Numbered from the stretch's first letter, positions 22,258-31,296 are shown. The stretch is DNA of 53,067 bases from Acidobacteriota bacterium (GCA_003222675.1 QHWT01000055.1:111210-164276), one strand, 5' to 3'. Notes: generated by a model from the letters alone, not told the origin. Numbers and translations: made by a program.

Positions 22258-24021
22258 TCAGGCCTCGTATTGCGGCAGGAAGTCCTTGGCCGCACCGGGG
22301 ACGCTGTACTCGTAGGGTCCCCGGTACGCTTCCGGGGCAACAGGGAAATTGCCGTGCGGCGGAGGCGAGGGAGCCGCCCACTCGATCGTCGTAGCCTGCC
22401 ACGGGTTCCCGTCAGTCTGCTCCCCCTTCCAGATGCTCCAGAAGAAATTGAAGATGAAGGGAATCTGGAAGATCGCGAGCGTCCACGCGCCCCAGGAGGA
22501 AACGACGTTCAAGTGGAGGACCGGCTGCGCAAAGGCGTAGCTCGCCCCACCGTCGAACAGTCGCCGCGAGACGCCGGCCAGCCCCATGAGGAACATCGGC
22601 ATGAAAACGACGTTCATGCAGACGAGCGAGCCGAAGAAATGGATCTTGCCGAGCGTCTCGTTCATTTTCCGCCCGGTTGCCTTCGGAAACCAGTAGTAGA
22701 TCCCCGCGAAGAGGGCGAAGATCGTCCCGGGAGCCACGACGTAGTGGAAGTGGGCGATGACATAGTACGTGTCGTGCAGCGGGATGTCCGCGACGTTCAA
22801 GCCAAGCGGAAGCCCCGTCAGCCCGCCGATGCCGAACATCGGGAGAAAGGCGACCGCGAAGAGCATGGGCGTGTTAAAGCGTATCGATCCGCCCCACAGC
22901 GAGATGATCAGGGCCGTGAGGATCACGACGGATGGGATCGAGATGATCATCGTGGTCGTCTGGAAGAACGCCGCCATCGCCGTCCCCATGCCGGTCATGA
23001 ACATGTGGTGGGCCCAGACGATGAATGACATGAAGCCGAGGAAGACGAGCGAGTAGACCATCGAGCGGTAGCCCCACAGCGGCTTCCGCGTGTTGTTCGC
23101 GATGATCTCGGCCACGATTCCCATCCCGGGAAGGATCAGGACGTAGACTTCCGGGTGCGCCAGGAACCAGAACAGGTGCTGCCAGAGCAGCGGGTTGCCT
23201 CCGCCAGCCACGGCGACGACCTGGCCGCTGACGACGAGGCCGCTCGGGAGGAAGAAGCTCGTGCCGGCCACACGATCCATCAACTGCATGACCGCCGCGG
23301 CCTCGAGCGGCGGGAAGGCCAGGAGCAGCAGGAACGCCGTGACGAACTGAGTCCACACAAAGAAGGGGAATCGCAGGAAGGTGAGCCCCTTGGCGCGCAG
23401 CTGGATAATGGTCGTGATGAAGTTAATCGCTCCGAGCAGCGACGAGGTGATCAAGAAGATCATCCCGATGAGCCACATCGTCTGGCCCGTGCCCGCCAGG
23501 ACGGAGAGGGGCGTGTAGGAGGTCCACCCCCCCTGCGCGGCTCCCCCCGGGACGAGAAAACTGGCCAGCATCGTCACGCCGCCGAGGAAGAAGGACCAGT
23601 AGCTCGCCATGTTCAGTCTCGGGAACGCCATGTCCTGGGCTCCAATCTGGAGCGGGACCACGAAATTCCCGAACCCTCCGACGGCGAGGGGGACCACCCC
23701 GAGGAAGACCATGATGGTGCCGTGCATCGCCCCGAGCTCGTTGTAGAACTCAGGGAGCATCGTCCCGCCAGGCATGCGCGCTTCGCCGAGGAGCCTGCCG
23801 AGCAGCGGCAGCGCGGCGCCCGGGTAGGCGAGCTGCCAGCGCATGAGCATCATCAGCGAAAAGCCAAAGAGGAGGAACAGGAGGCCGGTGATGGCGTACT
23901 GGATGCCGATGACTTTGTGGTCGGTGGAGAAGACGTACTTGCGCCAGAAGCCGAGCGCCTCGTGAGGGACTTCGTGCGCGATGTGCGGCTTGGGTGCGGC
24001 AACAGCTGCTGGCTCAGTCAT
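22258..24021 (-). CDS. coxA: Cytochrome c oxidase subunit I, A-type heme-copper oxidase
   Basis: A 587-residue protein; ATG at 24021 gives MTEPAAVAAPKPHIAHEVP. The ligands are visible: His in LGAMHGTIMVF for the low-spin heme, HPEVY for CuB and the cross-linked tyrosine, HHMFMTGM for the other CuB histidines, and HDTYYVIAHFHYV for the two heme ligands. The glutamate in HPEVY marks an A1-type D-channel end. It reduces O2 and pumps protons. The order cupredoxin-like protein, coxA, coxC, coxD-like and small proteins, then coxB follows actC-actD-actF, as in organisms where ACIII and the oxidase form a supercomplex. Confidence 0.95.
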   Translation of the reverse strand: MTEPAAVAAPKPHIAHEVPHEALGFWRKYVFSTDHKVIGIQYAITGLLFLLFGFSLMMLMRWQLAYPGAALPLLGRLLGEARMPGGTMLPEFYNELGAMHGTIMVFLGVVPLAVGGFGNFVVPLQIGAQDMAFPRLNMASYWSFFLGGVTMLASFLVPGGAAQGGWTSYTPLSVLAGTGQTMWLIGMIFLITSSLLGAINFITTIIQLRAKGLTFLRFPFFVWTQFVTAFLLLLAFPPLEAAAVMQLMDRVAGTSFFLPSGLVVSGQVVAVAGGGNPLLWQHLFWFLAHPEVYVLILPGMGIVAEIIANNTRKPLWGYRSMVYSLVFLGFMSFIVWAHHMFMTGMGTAMAAFFQTTTMIISIPSVVILTALIISLWGGSIRFNTPMLFAVAFLPMFGIGGLTGLPLGLNVADIPLHDTYYVIAHFHYVVAPGTIFALFAGIYYWFPKATGRKMNETLGKIHFFGSLVCMNVVFMPMFLMGLAGVSRRLFDGGASYAFAQPVLHLNVVSSWGAWTLAIFQIPFIFNFFWSIWKGEQTDGNPWQATTIEWAAPSPPPHGNFPVAPEAYRGPYEYSVPGAAKDFLPQYEA

Positions 24022-24040
24022 GCGGCTGTTCTCCGGATCG

Positions 24041-24769
24041 CTACTTCGCGGCGGGGACGGCGAACTTGAAGTTCTGGGTCTTCGTATCGCTGGCGCCAAC
24101 CGTGACCGAGGCGGTCTGCGTCCCCAGCTTCTCGTGCCAGGCCGTGATCTCGTAGGTCCCCGGATCGAGGCCCGAAATCGTGAACTTCCCGTCCGTGCTC
24201 GTCGCCGAGAAGAAGGGATGGGTGAAGACGGCCATGTAGGCGCTCATCCATGGGTGGACGTCGCACTTGATGTGGAAGACCCCCTCCTCTTTGTCGAACT
24301 TCGTGGTCGCCTCCTTGACCGTCGCCGGCATTGCCCGATTGAAGGCCGGGTTGATCTTGGGAAGCGTGTGGATATTGTGGAGGACGCCGTCGGAGTTGAG
24401 GATCTTGTAGGTCTGACCGACCATGATCCCCATCACGTGCGGCTTGTACTGACAGCCATTCTGATCAAGGACCACCGGAGTGCTGGGAACGGGCCATTTC
24501 TTCCCGGGCGGGAGCCCCTTCGAGACCCAGACCAGGATGTTCGCCATGGTGTTGCCGTTGCCGAGGACCAGCGCCTCGTTCGGCACCGGTGCCGAGTGCT
24601 TCTTGGCGCACACGGGGTCGGCGTCCATGGCGAGCGGCCTGAGAGCGGGGACTTTCCCGTCGAAGGTGACGGTTCCGGTGATGGACGAGGCGGCGAAAGC
24701 CACGCCGGGCCACGTCGCCGCTACTATCAAACTCGCCGCCAGGGACAACCGGGTCGCCGTCCTGCGCAT
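24041..24769 (-). CDS. Secreted cupredoxin-like protein with carboxypeptidase-regulatory-like region
   Basis: A 242-residue protein with a signal peptide (RLSLAASLIVAATWPGVAFA). The core has NSDGVLHNIHTL and HIKCDVHPWMSAYM: a His followed by Cys-x2-His-x2-Met, the ligand pattern of type 1 copper (plastocyanin/azurin-like) sites. A C-terminal beta domain (DGKFTISGLDPGTYEITAWH) resembles the carboxypeptidase regulatory fold. It lies 19 bp before coxA. A periplasmic copper electron carrier between ACIII and the oxidase is an attractive reading, since CoxB lacks a fused cytochrome c. A copper delivery or structural role is the alternative. Copper binding has been inferred from motif only. Confidence 0.75.
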   Translation of the reverse strand: MRRTATRLSLAASLIVAATWPGVAFAASSITGTVTFDGKVPALRPLAMDADPVCAKKHSAPVPNEALVLGNGNTMANILVWVSKGLPPGKKWPVPSTPVVLDQNGCQYKPHVMGIMVGQTYKILNSDGVLHNIHTLPKINPAFNRAMPATVKEATTKFDKEEGVFHIKCDVHPWMSAYMAVFTHPFFSATSTDGKFTISGLDPGTYEITAWHEKLGTQTASVTVGASDTKTQNFKFAVPAAK

Positions 24770-24819
24770 CGTGGTCTCCTTCGTGAAGGAATGCGATTCT
24801 CGTGCGAACTCTACACCGG

Positions 24820-24872
24820 ACCCGCCTTCGCGCGCTAGCCTCTCTGACGCGCTACGGCGGGCAGGCCCGCCC
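24820..24872. repeat. Family B repeat between actF and the cupredoxin gene
   Basis: GACCCGCCTTCGCGCGCTAG, a CTCTCTGACG spacer and GCTACGGCGGGCAGGCCCGC: the usual family B halves separated by a longer centre. It occupies half of the 109-bp gap after actF. Confidence 0.55.
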
Positions 24873-24878
24873 CAGCCC

Positions 24879-26123
24879 TCAGACGTTCTCAAATGCCAGC
24901 GACTCGGCAAGCCTCGGGTCGCGCAGTGGAACGAGCGCCTGCCGTCGCATCAGCCAGCTCGCCGCCGCCACGAAGCACCCGCCGATGGCAACGAGCGCGG
25001 CCACGTCCAGAGCTGACGGACGGAGCCCCTCGGGATGGAACGTCGGCATGACCTGCCAGTAGAGATCCACGAAGTGCATGGCGAGGAGCCACGCTCCTCC
25101 GACGGCCAGTGTCGCTGCCTTCCGCTTGACGGTCCGCCCCATCAGGTAGAAGAACGGAGCCACGAAATGTCCAGCCATGAGGAAAAGCGAGACCGGCATC
25201 CAGGACCCCTCGATCCGCGCCTTGTACCAAATCGTCTCCTCCGGGAGGTTCGCGTACCACATGAGGAAGAACTGGGAGAAGGCGATATAGGCCCAGAACG
25301 CCGTGAACGCGAAGAGAAGCTTTCCAATATCGTGCAGGTGCTCGGCGCTGATGACCGTATCGAGCAGCCCCGCCCCGCGCATCGCCGCCACGATGACCGA
25401 GAGAAGCGCGATGAACCCCACGAAGGAACCCGCAAAGAAATAGACGCCGAACATGGTCGAGTACCAGTGCGGGGTGAGCGACATGATCCAGTCGATCGAG
25501 GCGAAGGTCTGGGTCAGCGCGAGGACGATGATGGCGGGCCCGGCGAGGCGGCGCAGGCGGGCCGACACCTCGGGATCGCCCGTGACGTCCTGACCGCGCG
25601 AGCCGCGGTAGTAGAGGAGGGCGATGAAGGACCAGATGAGGAAGTAGAGCGCCGCCCGGATCAGGAAGAACGGTACGTTGAGGTATGGCGCCTTCCAGCG
25701 AAGCAGCGCATCGTGCTCGGCCGCGCCGGGGACGGTCCACGAGTAGAGATCGTGTAGACCGAGGAGCAACGGGAGGAAAAGAGCTGCCATCACGGGAAGC
25801 GTTACGAAGATCGTCTCCCCGATCCGTCGCAGCACGATCCCCCATCCTCCCTGGGTCGCGTACTGGATCAGCACGAAGAAGAGCGCACCGAGGGCCAGGC
25901 TCAGAAAGAACAGGAACGACACGAGCCACGAGAAGAAGAACTGCTTCGGATTCGCCGCCCCCAGAATCGCGCAGGCCACCGCGCCCAGCAGGGCGGAGAC
26001 GGTACCAATGACCGGAATGCGGTTCCACGAGTGCCCCGGCGGGATAGTGGCCTTGCCCACCATAGCTTCAGCGAAGGTGGGCTGCTCGGGCCGCAGCGCG
26101 ACGCGATCGCCTTCGGGGATCAT
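24879..26123 (-). CDS. actF: Alternative complex III subunit ActF, quinol-side membrane protein
   Basis: A 414-residue protein with about ten helices, related to ActC/NrfD. Family segments include PKQFFFSWLVSFLFFLSLAL, FASIDWIMSLTPHWYSTMFG and HDIGKLLFAFTAFWAYIAFS, followed by SQFFLMWYANLPEET. The ATG directly abuts the actD stop (TGAATG). Residues 12-28 (PEQPTFAEAMVGKATIPP) are a family B repeat in frame, just before the first native residues (HSWNRIPVIG). ActF and ActC are the quinone-binding membrane halves of ACIII. Confidence 0.92.
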   Translation of the reverse strand: MIPEGDRVALRPEQPTFAEAMVGKATIPPGHSWNRIPVIGTVSALLGAVACAILGAANPKQFFFSWLVSFLFFLSLALGALFFVLIQYATQGGWGIVLRRIGETIFVTLPVMAALFLPLLLGLHDLYSWTVPGAAEHDALLRWKAPYLNVPFFLIRAALYFLIWSFIALLYYRGSRGQDVTGDPEVSARLRRLAGPAIIVLALTQTFASIDWIMSLTPHWYSTMFGVYFFAGSFVGFIALLSVIVAAMRGAGLLDTVISAEHLHDIGKLLFAFTAFWAYIAFSQFFLMWYANLPEETIWYKARIEGSWMPVSLFLMAGHFVAPFFYLMGRTVKRKAATLAVGGAWLLAMHFVDLYWQVMPTFHPEGLRPSALDVAALVAIGGCFVAAASWLMRRQALVPLRDPRLAESLAFENV

Positions 26124-26714
26124 TCAGGACTCCACGAGCTCGACGCTTCGTGCGCCCAGGGACTCCAGCAGCTTCCCGGTGGCCGACGGATCGAACAGGG
26201 GATCCCACGATTCGATAGAGATGAAGAAGGCGTCGTCGGTCACCCGCTCGAAGACTTTGGATCGGAAGAGCGGATGGTAGTGCATTGGGAGCCGGTTCAG
26301 GCCGAGCATGCCGAAGACGGCGCCGAGCGCGCCGAAGAGGACTCCGAGCTCGAAGGTGATCGGAATATAGGCGGGCCAGGAGAAGTACGGTTTGCCGCTG
26401 ATCACGAGGGGGTAAGCGGAAGCGTGGACCCACCACTGCAGGCCGAACCCGAGCGCGGCCCCCATCAGTCCCATGCCGAGGACGATCCAGGGAAGCGGGG
26501 AGCGTCGGAGCCCCATCGCTACCGCGAGGCCGTGGACAGGGAACGGGCTGTGGGCGTCCCACTGGGTGAAGCCCGCGTCACGCACCCGCTCGCACGCGTG
26601 ATAGAGGTCCGCCGGCGTCGCGAATTCGGCGAGGATTCCGTAGTAGGGCCCCTTCGGGAGCCGATTCACGAGCAGCGGCCTTGTCCTGAGCGAGCGAAGC
26701 GAGTCGAAGGGCAT
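26124..26714 (-). CDS. actD: Alternative complex III subunit ActD
   Basis: A 196-residue protein with a soluble N-terminal part (YYGILAEFATPADLYHACER, AGFTQWDAHSPFPVHGL) and two helices (LPWIVLGMGLMGAALGFGL and ITFELGVLFGALGAVFGMLG), typical of ActD, a structural subunit of ACIII. Its start codon belongs to a family C repeat (PFDSLRSLRT), so the first ten residues are repeat-derived. The ATG overlaps the actC stop. Confidence 0.9.
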   Translation of the reverse strand: MPFDSLRSLRTRPLLVNRLPKGPYYGILAEFATPADLYHACERVRDAGFTQWDAHSPFPVHGLAVAMGLRRSPLPWIVLGMGLMGAALGFGLQWWVHASAYPLVISGKPYFSWPAYIPITFELGVLFGALGAVFGMLGLNRLPMHYHPLFRSKVFERVTDDAFFISIESWDPLFDPSATGKLLESLGARSVELVES

Positions 26715-28228
26715 CAGGAGGCTCCTTCGGGAGCGGCCTCCCGCGCCCCACGGGGTCGCGCGACTCGGTGGTCCTTGATCTCGCGTTGTGGGCCGGGCTT
26801 CCAATGCGGATCGGCCTGCGGCAGGACGGTCTTGACCTCGGCGGTTGCGACCAACGGAAAAAAGCGCACGAACAGGCAGAACATCGTGAAGAAGAGCCCG
26901 AAGCTCCCGAGCAGGCACGACACGTCCCAGATCGTGGGAATGAAGTAGCCCCAGGCTGAGGGAAGGAAGTCACGGTGCAGCGACGTCACGATGATCACGA
27001 ACCGCTCGAACCACATCCCGACGTTGATGACGATCGACAGAACGAACAGGATCGGGATGCTCGTGCGCGCCTTCTTGAACCAGAAGATCTGGGGACTGAT
27101 TACGTTGCAGGTGACCATGATCCAGTAGGCCCACGCGTACGGTCCGAGCGCGCGGTTCCGGAACGCGAAGAACTCGTAGGGATTCCCGCTGTACCAAGCG
27201 GTAAAGAACTCCGTGGCATAGGCGTAGCCGACCATCGACCCGGTCACGAGCATGATCTTCGCCATGTAGTCGAAGTGCCGGAGAGTGATGATGTTCTCGA
27301 GGCGGAACGCCTTGCGGCAGATCACCATGAGCGTCACCACCATGGCGAACCCGGAGAAGATCGCGCCCGCGACGAAGTAGGGCGGGACGATCGTCGTATG
27401 CCATCCAGGGAGAAGGGAGACCGCGAAATCCATCGAGACGATCGAATGAACCGAGAGGACCAGCGGCGTCGCGAGGGCTGCGAGAATGAGGTAGGCGGAC
27501 TCGTAGTGATGCCACTGCCGCACGGAACCCCGCCATCCGAGGGCCAGGAGACCGTAGACGAACCTCCGGGTCGGGGTTTTCGCCCGATCGCGAATCGTCG
27601 CCACGTCCGGGATCAGGCCGACGTACCAGAACAGGACCGAGACGGTTCCGTAGATGCTGACCGCGAAGACGTCCCAGAGAAGAGGGCTCCTGAAGTTGGG
27701 CCACACGCCCATCTGGTTCGGGATCGGGAACATCCAGTAGGCGACCCAGACGCGTCCCACGTGGATCCCCGGGAACGTCAGGGCGCACATGACCGCGAAG
27801 ATGGTCATCGCCTCCGCCGAGCGGTTGATCGAGGTGCGCCATTTCTGGCGGAAGAGGAAGAGGATCGCCGAGATGAGCGTCCCGGCGTGCCCTATCCCGA
27901 CCCAGAACACGAAGTTCGTGATGTCCCACGCCCAGCCGACGGGGACGTTGAGGCCCCAGATGCCGATTCCCTCCCAGAAAAGCCACGAGACCGCCACGCC
28001 GAGGAGGCCGAGGAGCGCGAAGGCAGGGATGAAGAAGAGCCACCAGCCGATCGGTGTCCGCCGCTCGACCGGCTCCGCGACGACCTCGGTGATTGAGTGG
28101 AAATCCGGCGAGCGCAGAATGAGCGTGGGACGGCCCGCGACAGGGTTGTCGAGCAGCTCTGCTTCCGTCTGGGCCAAGCCGGTTCCCCGCTTCGACTGTT
28201 TAAAGCGGCTGTTTGTATCATCGTGCAT
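26714..28228 (-). CDS. actC: Alternative complex III subunit ActC (NrfD-like quinol oxidoreductase)
   Basis: A 504-residue membrane protein with ten helices. Conserved parts are [40 protein letters not shown] and [20 protein letters not shown]. The His and Asp residues in these segments form the quinol site and proton path in characterised ACIII. It is the first gene of the minus-strand operon; the start at 28228 has no strong ribosome site, so translation may begin a little later. No actA or actB precedes it, which is unusual: they are in the converging operon beginning at 3067. Confidence 0.93.
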   Translation of the reverse strand: MHDDTNSRFKQSKRGTGLAQTEAELLDNPVAGRPTLILRSPDFHSITEVVAEPVERRTPIGWWLFFIPAFALLGLLGVAVSWLFWEGIGIWGLNVPVGWAWDITNFVFWVGIGHAGTLISAILFLFRQKWRTSINRSAEAMTIFAVMCALTFPGIHVGRVWVAYWMFPIPNQMGVWPNFRSPLLWDVFAVSIYGTVSVLFWYVGLIPDVATIRDRAKTPTRRFVYGLLALGWRGSVRQWHHYESAYLILAALATPLVLSVHSIVSMDFAVSLLPGWHTTIVPPYFVAGAIFSGFAMVVTLMVICRKAFRLENIITLRHFDYMAKIMLVTGSMVGYAYATEFFTAWYSGNPYEFFAFRNRALGPYAWAYWIMVTCNVISPQIFWFKKARTSIPILFVLSIVINVGMWFERFVIIVTSLHRDFLPSAWGYFIPTIWDVSCLLGSFGLFFTMFCLFVRFFPLVATAEVKTVLPQADPHWKPGPQREIKDHRVARPRGAREAAPEGAS

Positions 28229-28669
28229 CGCCGGGAGTCAAGCGCCGAGGTCGCGCCGTCGCGGCGTGCCGTGAGACCGACTGCCCGAGAAGCGGTTCGA
28301 GGTCGTCGCCCGAGGCTGAAACCGGCGAGGATCCTCGCCCGGGTCTGTCGGACCAACGGGTCTGCCCCGGACGCGCGCACCCGGCCGCCGCCGAGGAGTT
28401 CATCGTTGCGCGCGCGATGCCGTGGACACGCTCGCCTCAGACGCGGCGTCGCTAATCCATGAATGGCCGTCGGTCACCTGGGATCATCGGCAACCCGCGT
28501 CCACACCAACGGCTCGAATTTCCGGAAATCCACAATGTGCATTGCCTTACGGTCCGGGGCCATCACAAAGATCCATATTAGAGCCGTGACGAGAACCACA
28601 GCGCTCGAACGATTCGCTGGCGGCAAAGGCGCGTCGCAACTTCCATCCTTTTCGCTCCCGTTCCACAGC
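28229..28669. other. Non-coding region upstream of actC
   Basis: About 440 bp upstream of actC and before a peptidase remnant. It should contain the actC operon promoter on the minus strand, but I see no convincing -35/-10 pair. Short open frames here are Arg/Pro-rich and not protein-like. Confidence 0.4.
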
Positions 28670-28850
28670 TCAGCGTCGTGCCCGCGACCGCGCGGCCCGC
28701 ATGGCCTTCTCTATATCCTCCGGCTCATAGGGAGCGGCGGATTGAGCAAGTCCGATCCATTGCGGGTAATCACCACGCAATCCTCGACGAAGTAGGACTG
28801 GTTGATCCCAAGCCACGGCGTTTCACAGCGCAGAGGGCCGAGCCGACCGT
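28670..28850 (-). pseudogene. C-terminal remnant of an M24-type metallopeptidase
   Basis: On the minus strand GINQSYFVEDCVVITRNGSD followed by LLNPPLP reads like the end of M24 (creatinase/Xaa-Pro peptidase) proteins. One missing base then shifts YEPEDIEKAMRAARSRARR out of frame, before a stop at 28670-28672. The upstream part of the gene is absent, replaced by the aminotransferase remnant on the other strand. The identification is from a short stretch only. Confidence 0.45.
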
Positions 28851-29640
28851 AATGGCGGCTCGAGTCGGATTCGACCTTCTGGGAGCGCCGCAGGCCGAGC
28901 TCCCACACGACGTGCCGCGCGGAAGCCTCTTGTTCGCACCAGGGCGACCCGACGTTCGCCTCGCGCCCGGCGCGGCGCTCGGCCGTGCGTATCGACGCGC
29001 GTTGAGCCGATCGGGCGGTGCGCTGCTGTCGTATGCCGCGCCGGAAGGTCACGTACGTCTGCGCGAAGCGGTCGCAGCGATGTTGCGGGCCACACGAGGT
29101 CTGGCCGCCGCCGCATCGAACGTGTGCATTACCCGCGGCAGCCAGATGGCGATTTCACTGGTGGCGCGCTCGCTGCTGCGCCCCGGCGACATCGTGGCAG
29201 TGGAACAACTTGGATATCGCCCCGCGTGGGAGTCGTTCCGGCTGGCTGGCGCCAGAGTCGTTGGCATTCCGGTCGACGCTGGGGGACTGCGCATCAACGT
29301 TTGCAAGGCGACCAGGTCCTCGAGTACGCCGTGGCGGAACTGCTCGAGGAAGGAGAAATCCAGCGACATATCCGGCGCGTTCGTCGTGAATACGCGACGC
29401 GGCGCGACGTGCTGGTCAAAGCGCTGCGCGAGCACCTTGCTGAGCGGATCACGTTCGAGGTTCCAGCGGGAGGGATCGCGCTGTGGGTCAGAGCGATTGG
29501 CGTTGACGTCGACGTCTGGGCACGTTCCGCGCGCGAGAAGGGGGCCATCGTGGTCACCGCCGCCGAGATGGGCCCACCGATCAGTGTCCTGCTGACCGCA
29601 CCGCGCGTTCTGACGTTGGCGCGGCGGCACCCGGCGGTGA
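28851..29640 (+). pseudogene. MocR/PdxR-type aminotransferase-like regulator remnant with internal deletion
   Basis: The first part (RGSLLFAPGRPDVRLAP, RAYRRALSRSGGALLSYAAP, ITRGSQMAISLVARSLLRPG) matches the aminotransferase domain of GntR/MocR regulators. At about 29300 the frame jumps directly to GDQVLEYAVAELLEEGEIQR, HIRRVRREYATRRDVL and PAGGIALWVR, the C-terminal part. The intervening roughly 100 residues, which contain the PLP-binding lysine, are missing, and the two pieces are in different frames. The N-terminal DNA-binding domain is also absent. This is a doubly truncated dead gene. Its end overlaps a minus-strand membrane protein gene. Confidence 0.7.
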
Positions 29641-30087
29641 GGCCGGCGCAGCAGACCTCCATCGATCGCCCGGCTTCCGCACGTAATTCTCTACAACGTA
29701 CGGCCACGGGATCACGAGCAGATCAAGAACAAGCCCGGTGATCATCGCGAAGGCGACCCCGGACGCCTCAGGAGGAAAGTGCCCACCAGACCGCAGCGGC
29801 AGGCCAACGAAGAGCAGCCACACGGCTTTGTACAGGAACTGCAGAATCAGCACGGGCACCATCTTCAGCGGATACCGAATTCCGAGAATGCCCAGCGTCG
29901 ACAAAGCGGCCCAGAAGCTATACGCGACGCCGTCCAACGGACCGAGCGGCTTGTGCGGGTGAATGAGCACAGGCCATACGTCCAGTCCCAGCATCAGCAC
30001 CAGGAGCAAGTAGAGCACTCGCATGACGTACAGGCGCAACGTCGAAACATCATCACGGCGTTCTCGCTTTGTGTTGTACGAGGTCAT
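29581..30087 (-). CDS. Small membrane protein with four helices, C-terminus extended into a pseudogene
   Basis: A 168-residue protein; ATG at 30087 follows TGAGGACG. Four helices are visible (LYVMRVLYLLLVLMLGLDVW, GVAYSFWAALSTLGILGI, MVPVLILQFLYKAVWLLFVG and GVAFAMITGLVLDLLVIPWP). The last 25 residues (SAAPASPPGAAAPTSER) are antisense to the aminotransferase remnant and differ in character, so the native stop was probably lost when the two sequences were joined. No family recognised; it may be a DoxX-like or uncharacterised membrane protein. Confidence 0.6.
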   Translation of the reverse strand: MTSYNTKRERRDDVSTLRLYVMRVLYLLLVLMLGLDVWPVLIHPHKPLGPLDGVAYSFWAALSTLGILGIRYPLKMVPVLILQFLYKAVWLLFVGLPLRSGGHFPPEASGVAFAMITGLVLDLLVIPWPYVVENYVRKPGDRWRSAAPASPPGAAAPTSERAVRSAGH

Positions 30088-30348
30088 CGCGTTCGTCCTC
30101 ACAGGATGATCGAGTGTACGGGAGTGCTCTATCGCTGCGCGGCGAGCGATCGGCCATCAGCTCAGCTCTCGACTGTGCAGGGTGTGTGCCATCCTCGAGA
30201 TGCCGAACTTCGGCGCACGGTGCTGCGATCTTCTCGTCCAGTTAGAACCAGATCGGCGAATCGCTGAGGCGTATTGACGGCGTTGCGGCAAGCAGCCTGA
30301 GCCGGTTCATTTCGAATACCCGCCGAGAACCCCTCCCGGCTTCGTCTA
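30088..30348. other. Intergenic region
   Basis: 261 bp between two minus-strand genes. I see no open frame with protein-like composition, no RNA gene and no clear terminator. Confidence 0.4.
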
Positions 30349-30909
30349 CTACTTCAAGCCAAGCTTTTTTCCGGCCGCCAGCAGTGCGATCGATTCGCGA
30401 ATGCGCCTTTCGCGCGTTTCCGGTCGTTTCGCTGTGTGAATCCAAACGACGAAGTCACGTCGGTAGGTGGGCGCCAGCTCGCGAAAGAATTCCCACGCTT
30501 TGGAATTTGCCTTCAGCGCTTTGGCGATGTAGACCGGTAGGTCGGGGATTATCGGTCGTGGCGCGTAAGTGTTGTTCGTTGGTGCCGCCGCGAGACCGGC
30601 CGAGGTGAGCAGGCCGGCCGCCTCGAGTTCTACCCACCGTTTCCGATTGATGTCCGACCACTTGCTCGTGGGCTGTCGCGGCGTGACCTTGAGGGCGTAT
30701 CGGTCGTCATCGAGACGTTTGACGAGACTGTCGATCCATCCGAAGCAAAGCGCCTCACGAACGGTGTCTTCGTGGCGGATCGACTTTACCTCTGTGTGGG
30801 CCTTGTAGAACACGAGCCAGACCCCTGGACTGGACGTGTGATGCTTTGCCAGCCACGCCCGCCATTGTCGGCGACTCCGAACTTGCAGCGTCATGAGTTC
30901 TGCCGTCAT
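30349..30909 (-). CDS. YdeI/OmpD-associated family protein
   Basis: A 186-residue soluble protein. HTSSPGVWLVFYKAHTEVKS, REALCFGWIDSLVKRLDDDR and ALKVTPRQPTSKWSDINRKR are the family pattern; the C-terminus (AWEFFRELAPTYRRDFVVWI, KRPETRERRIRESI) is the conserved helical end of the YdeI/OmpD-associated family. Its biochemical role is not established. ATG at 30909 is used; a second in-frame ATG lies five codons later. It stands alone in a region of decaying genes. Confidence 0.85.
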   Translation of the reverse strand: MTAELMTLQVRSRRQWRAWLAKHHTSSPGVWLVFYKAHTEVKSIRHEDTVREALCFGWIDSLVKRLDDDRYALKVTPRQPTSKWSDINRKRWVELEAAGLLTSAGLAAAPTNNTYAPRPIIPDLPVYIAKALKANSKAWEFFRELAPTYRRDFVVWIHTAKRPETRERRIRESIALLAAGKKLGLK

Positions 30910-30985
30910 GCTGACTGGCCTCCGCTACGCCTTTCAATGGTCAATAGCGCTTTGCCCGCAACTGAACGTTAGGAACCCGGCTGCC

Positions 30986-31186
30986 TCAGTTCCGCTTGTA
31001 TGAATGACCAATTGACCTGCCGGCATTCTTCGGACCAGCAGGTTCGAATGGGCGGCCTCTTCTGCGAAAGAAAATCGCGACGTTATCGCGCGAGACGGCA
31101 CCCATATCGCCTACTGGATATAACCAACCAATCTCAAAGCCGAGCGCATCGCGGTAATGCTGCTGAGCCCGCTCGCTGGGGCGTCG
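30986..31186 (-). pseudogene. Glyoxalase/bleomycin-resistance (VOC) domain fragment
   Basis: Only the piece QQHYRDALGFEIGWLYPVGD, AVSRDNVAIFFRR and a short tail is recognisable: a beta-alpha-beta unit of the vicinal-oxygen-chelate fold, including the YRDALGFE helix. The N-terminal strand and the second half of the domain are missing, and upstream sequence switches into an IS3-type transposase fragment at about 31180. Confidence 0.55.
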
Positions 31187-31296
31187 CGCACCGTCAACCG
31201 CGATTGGTACCCCAGCGTGGATCGAGCGGCGGCCAGCAAGGCGCACGCGCGGCGGCTCGACAAGCCGCGTGATCGGGTGTACGCGACTGCTGCCGG
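31177..31296 (-). mobile_element. Fragment of an IS3-family transposase OrfB
   Basis: VAYTRSRGLSSRRACALLAA plus ARSTLGYQSR and RDAP match the N-terminal helical region of IS3-group OrfB (RRACxLLG...RSTxxYxxR). No catalytic DDE core, OrfA or terminal inverted repeats are visible. It is joined directly to the VOC fragment, so it marks an old insertion and deletion. Confidence 0.5.

Noticed and set aside
23155-24838. Long plus-strand frames opposite coxA and the cupredoxin gene
   Set aside because: They are shadows of minus-strand genes whose metal-ligand motifs are unmistakable.
28229-28669. Short open frames upstream of actC
   Set aside because: They are Arg/Pro-rich in all frames with no start context, consistent with non-coding high-GC DNA.
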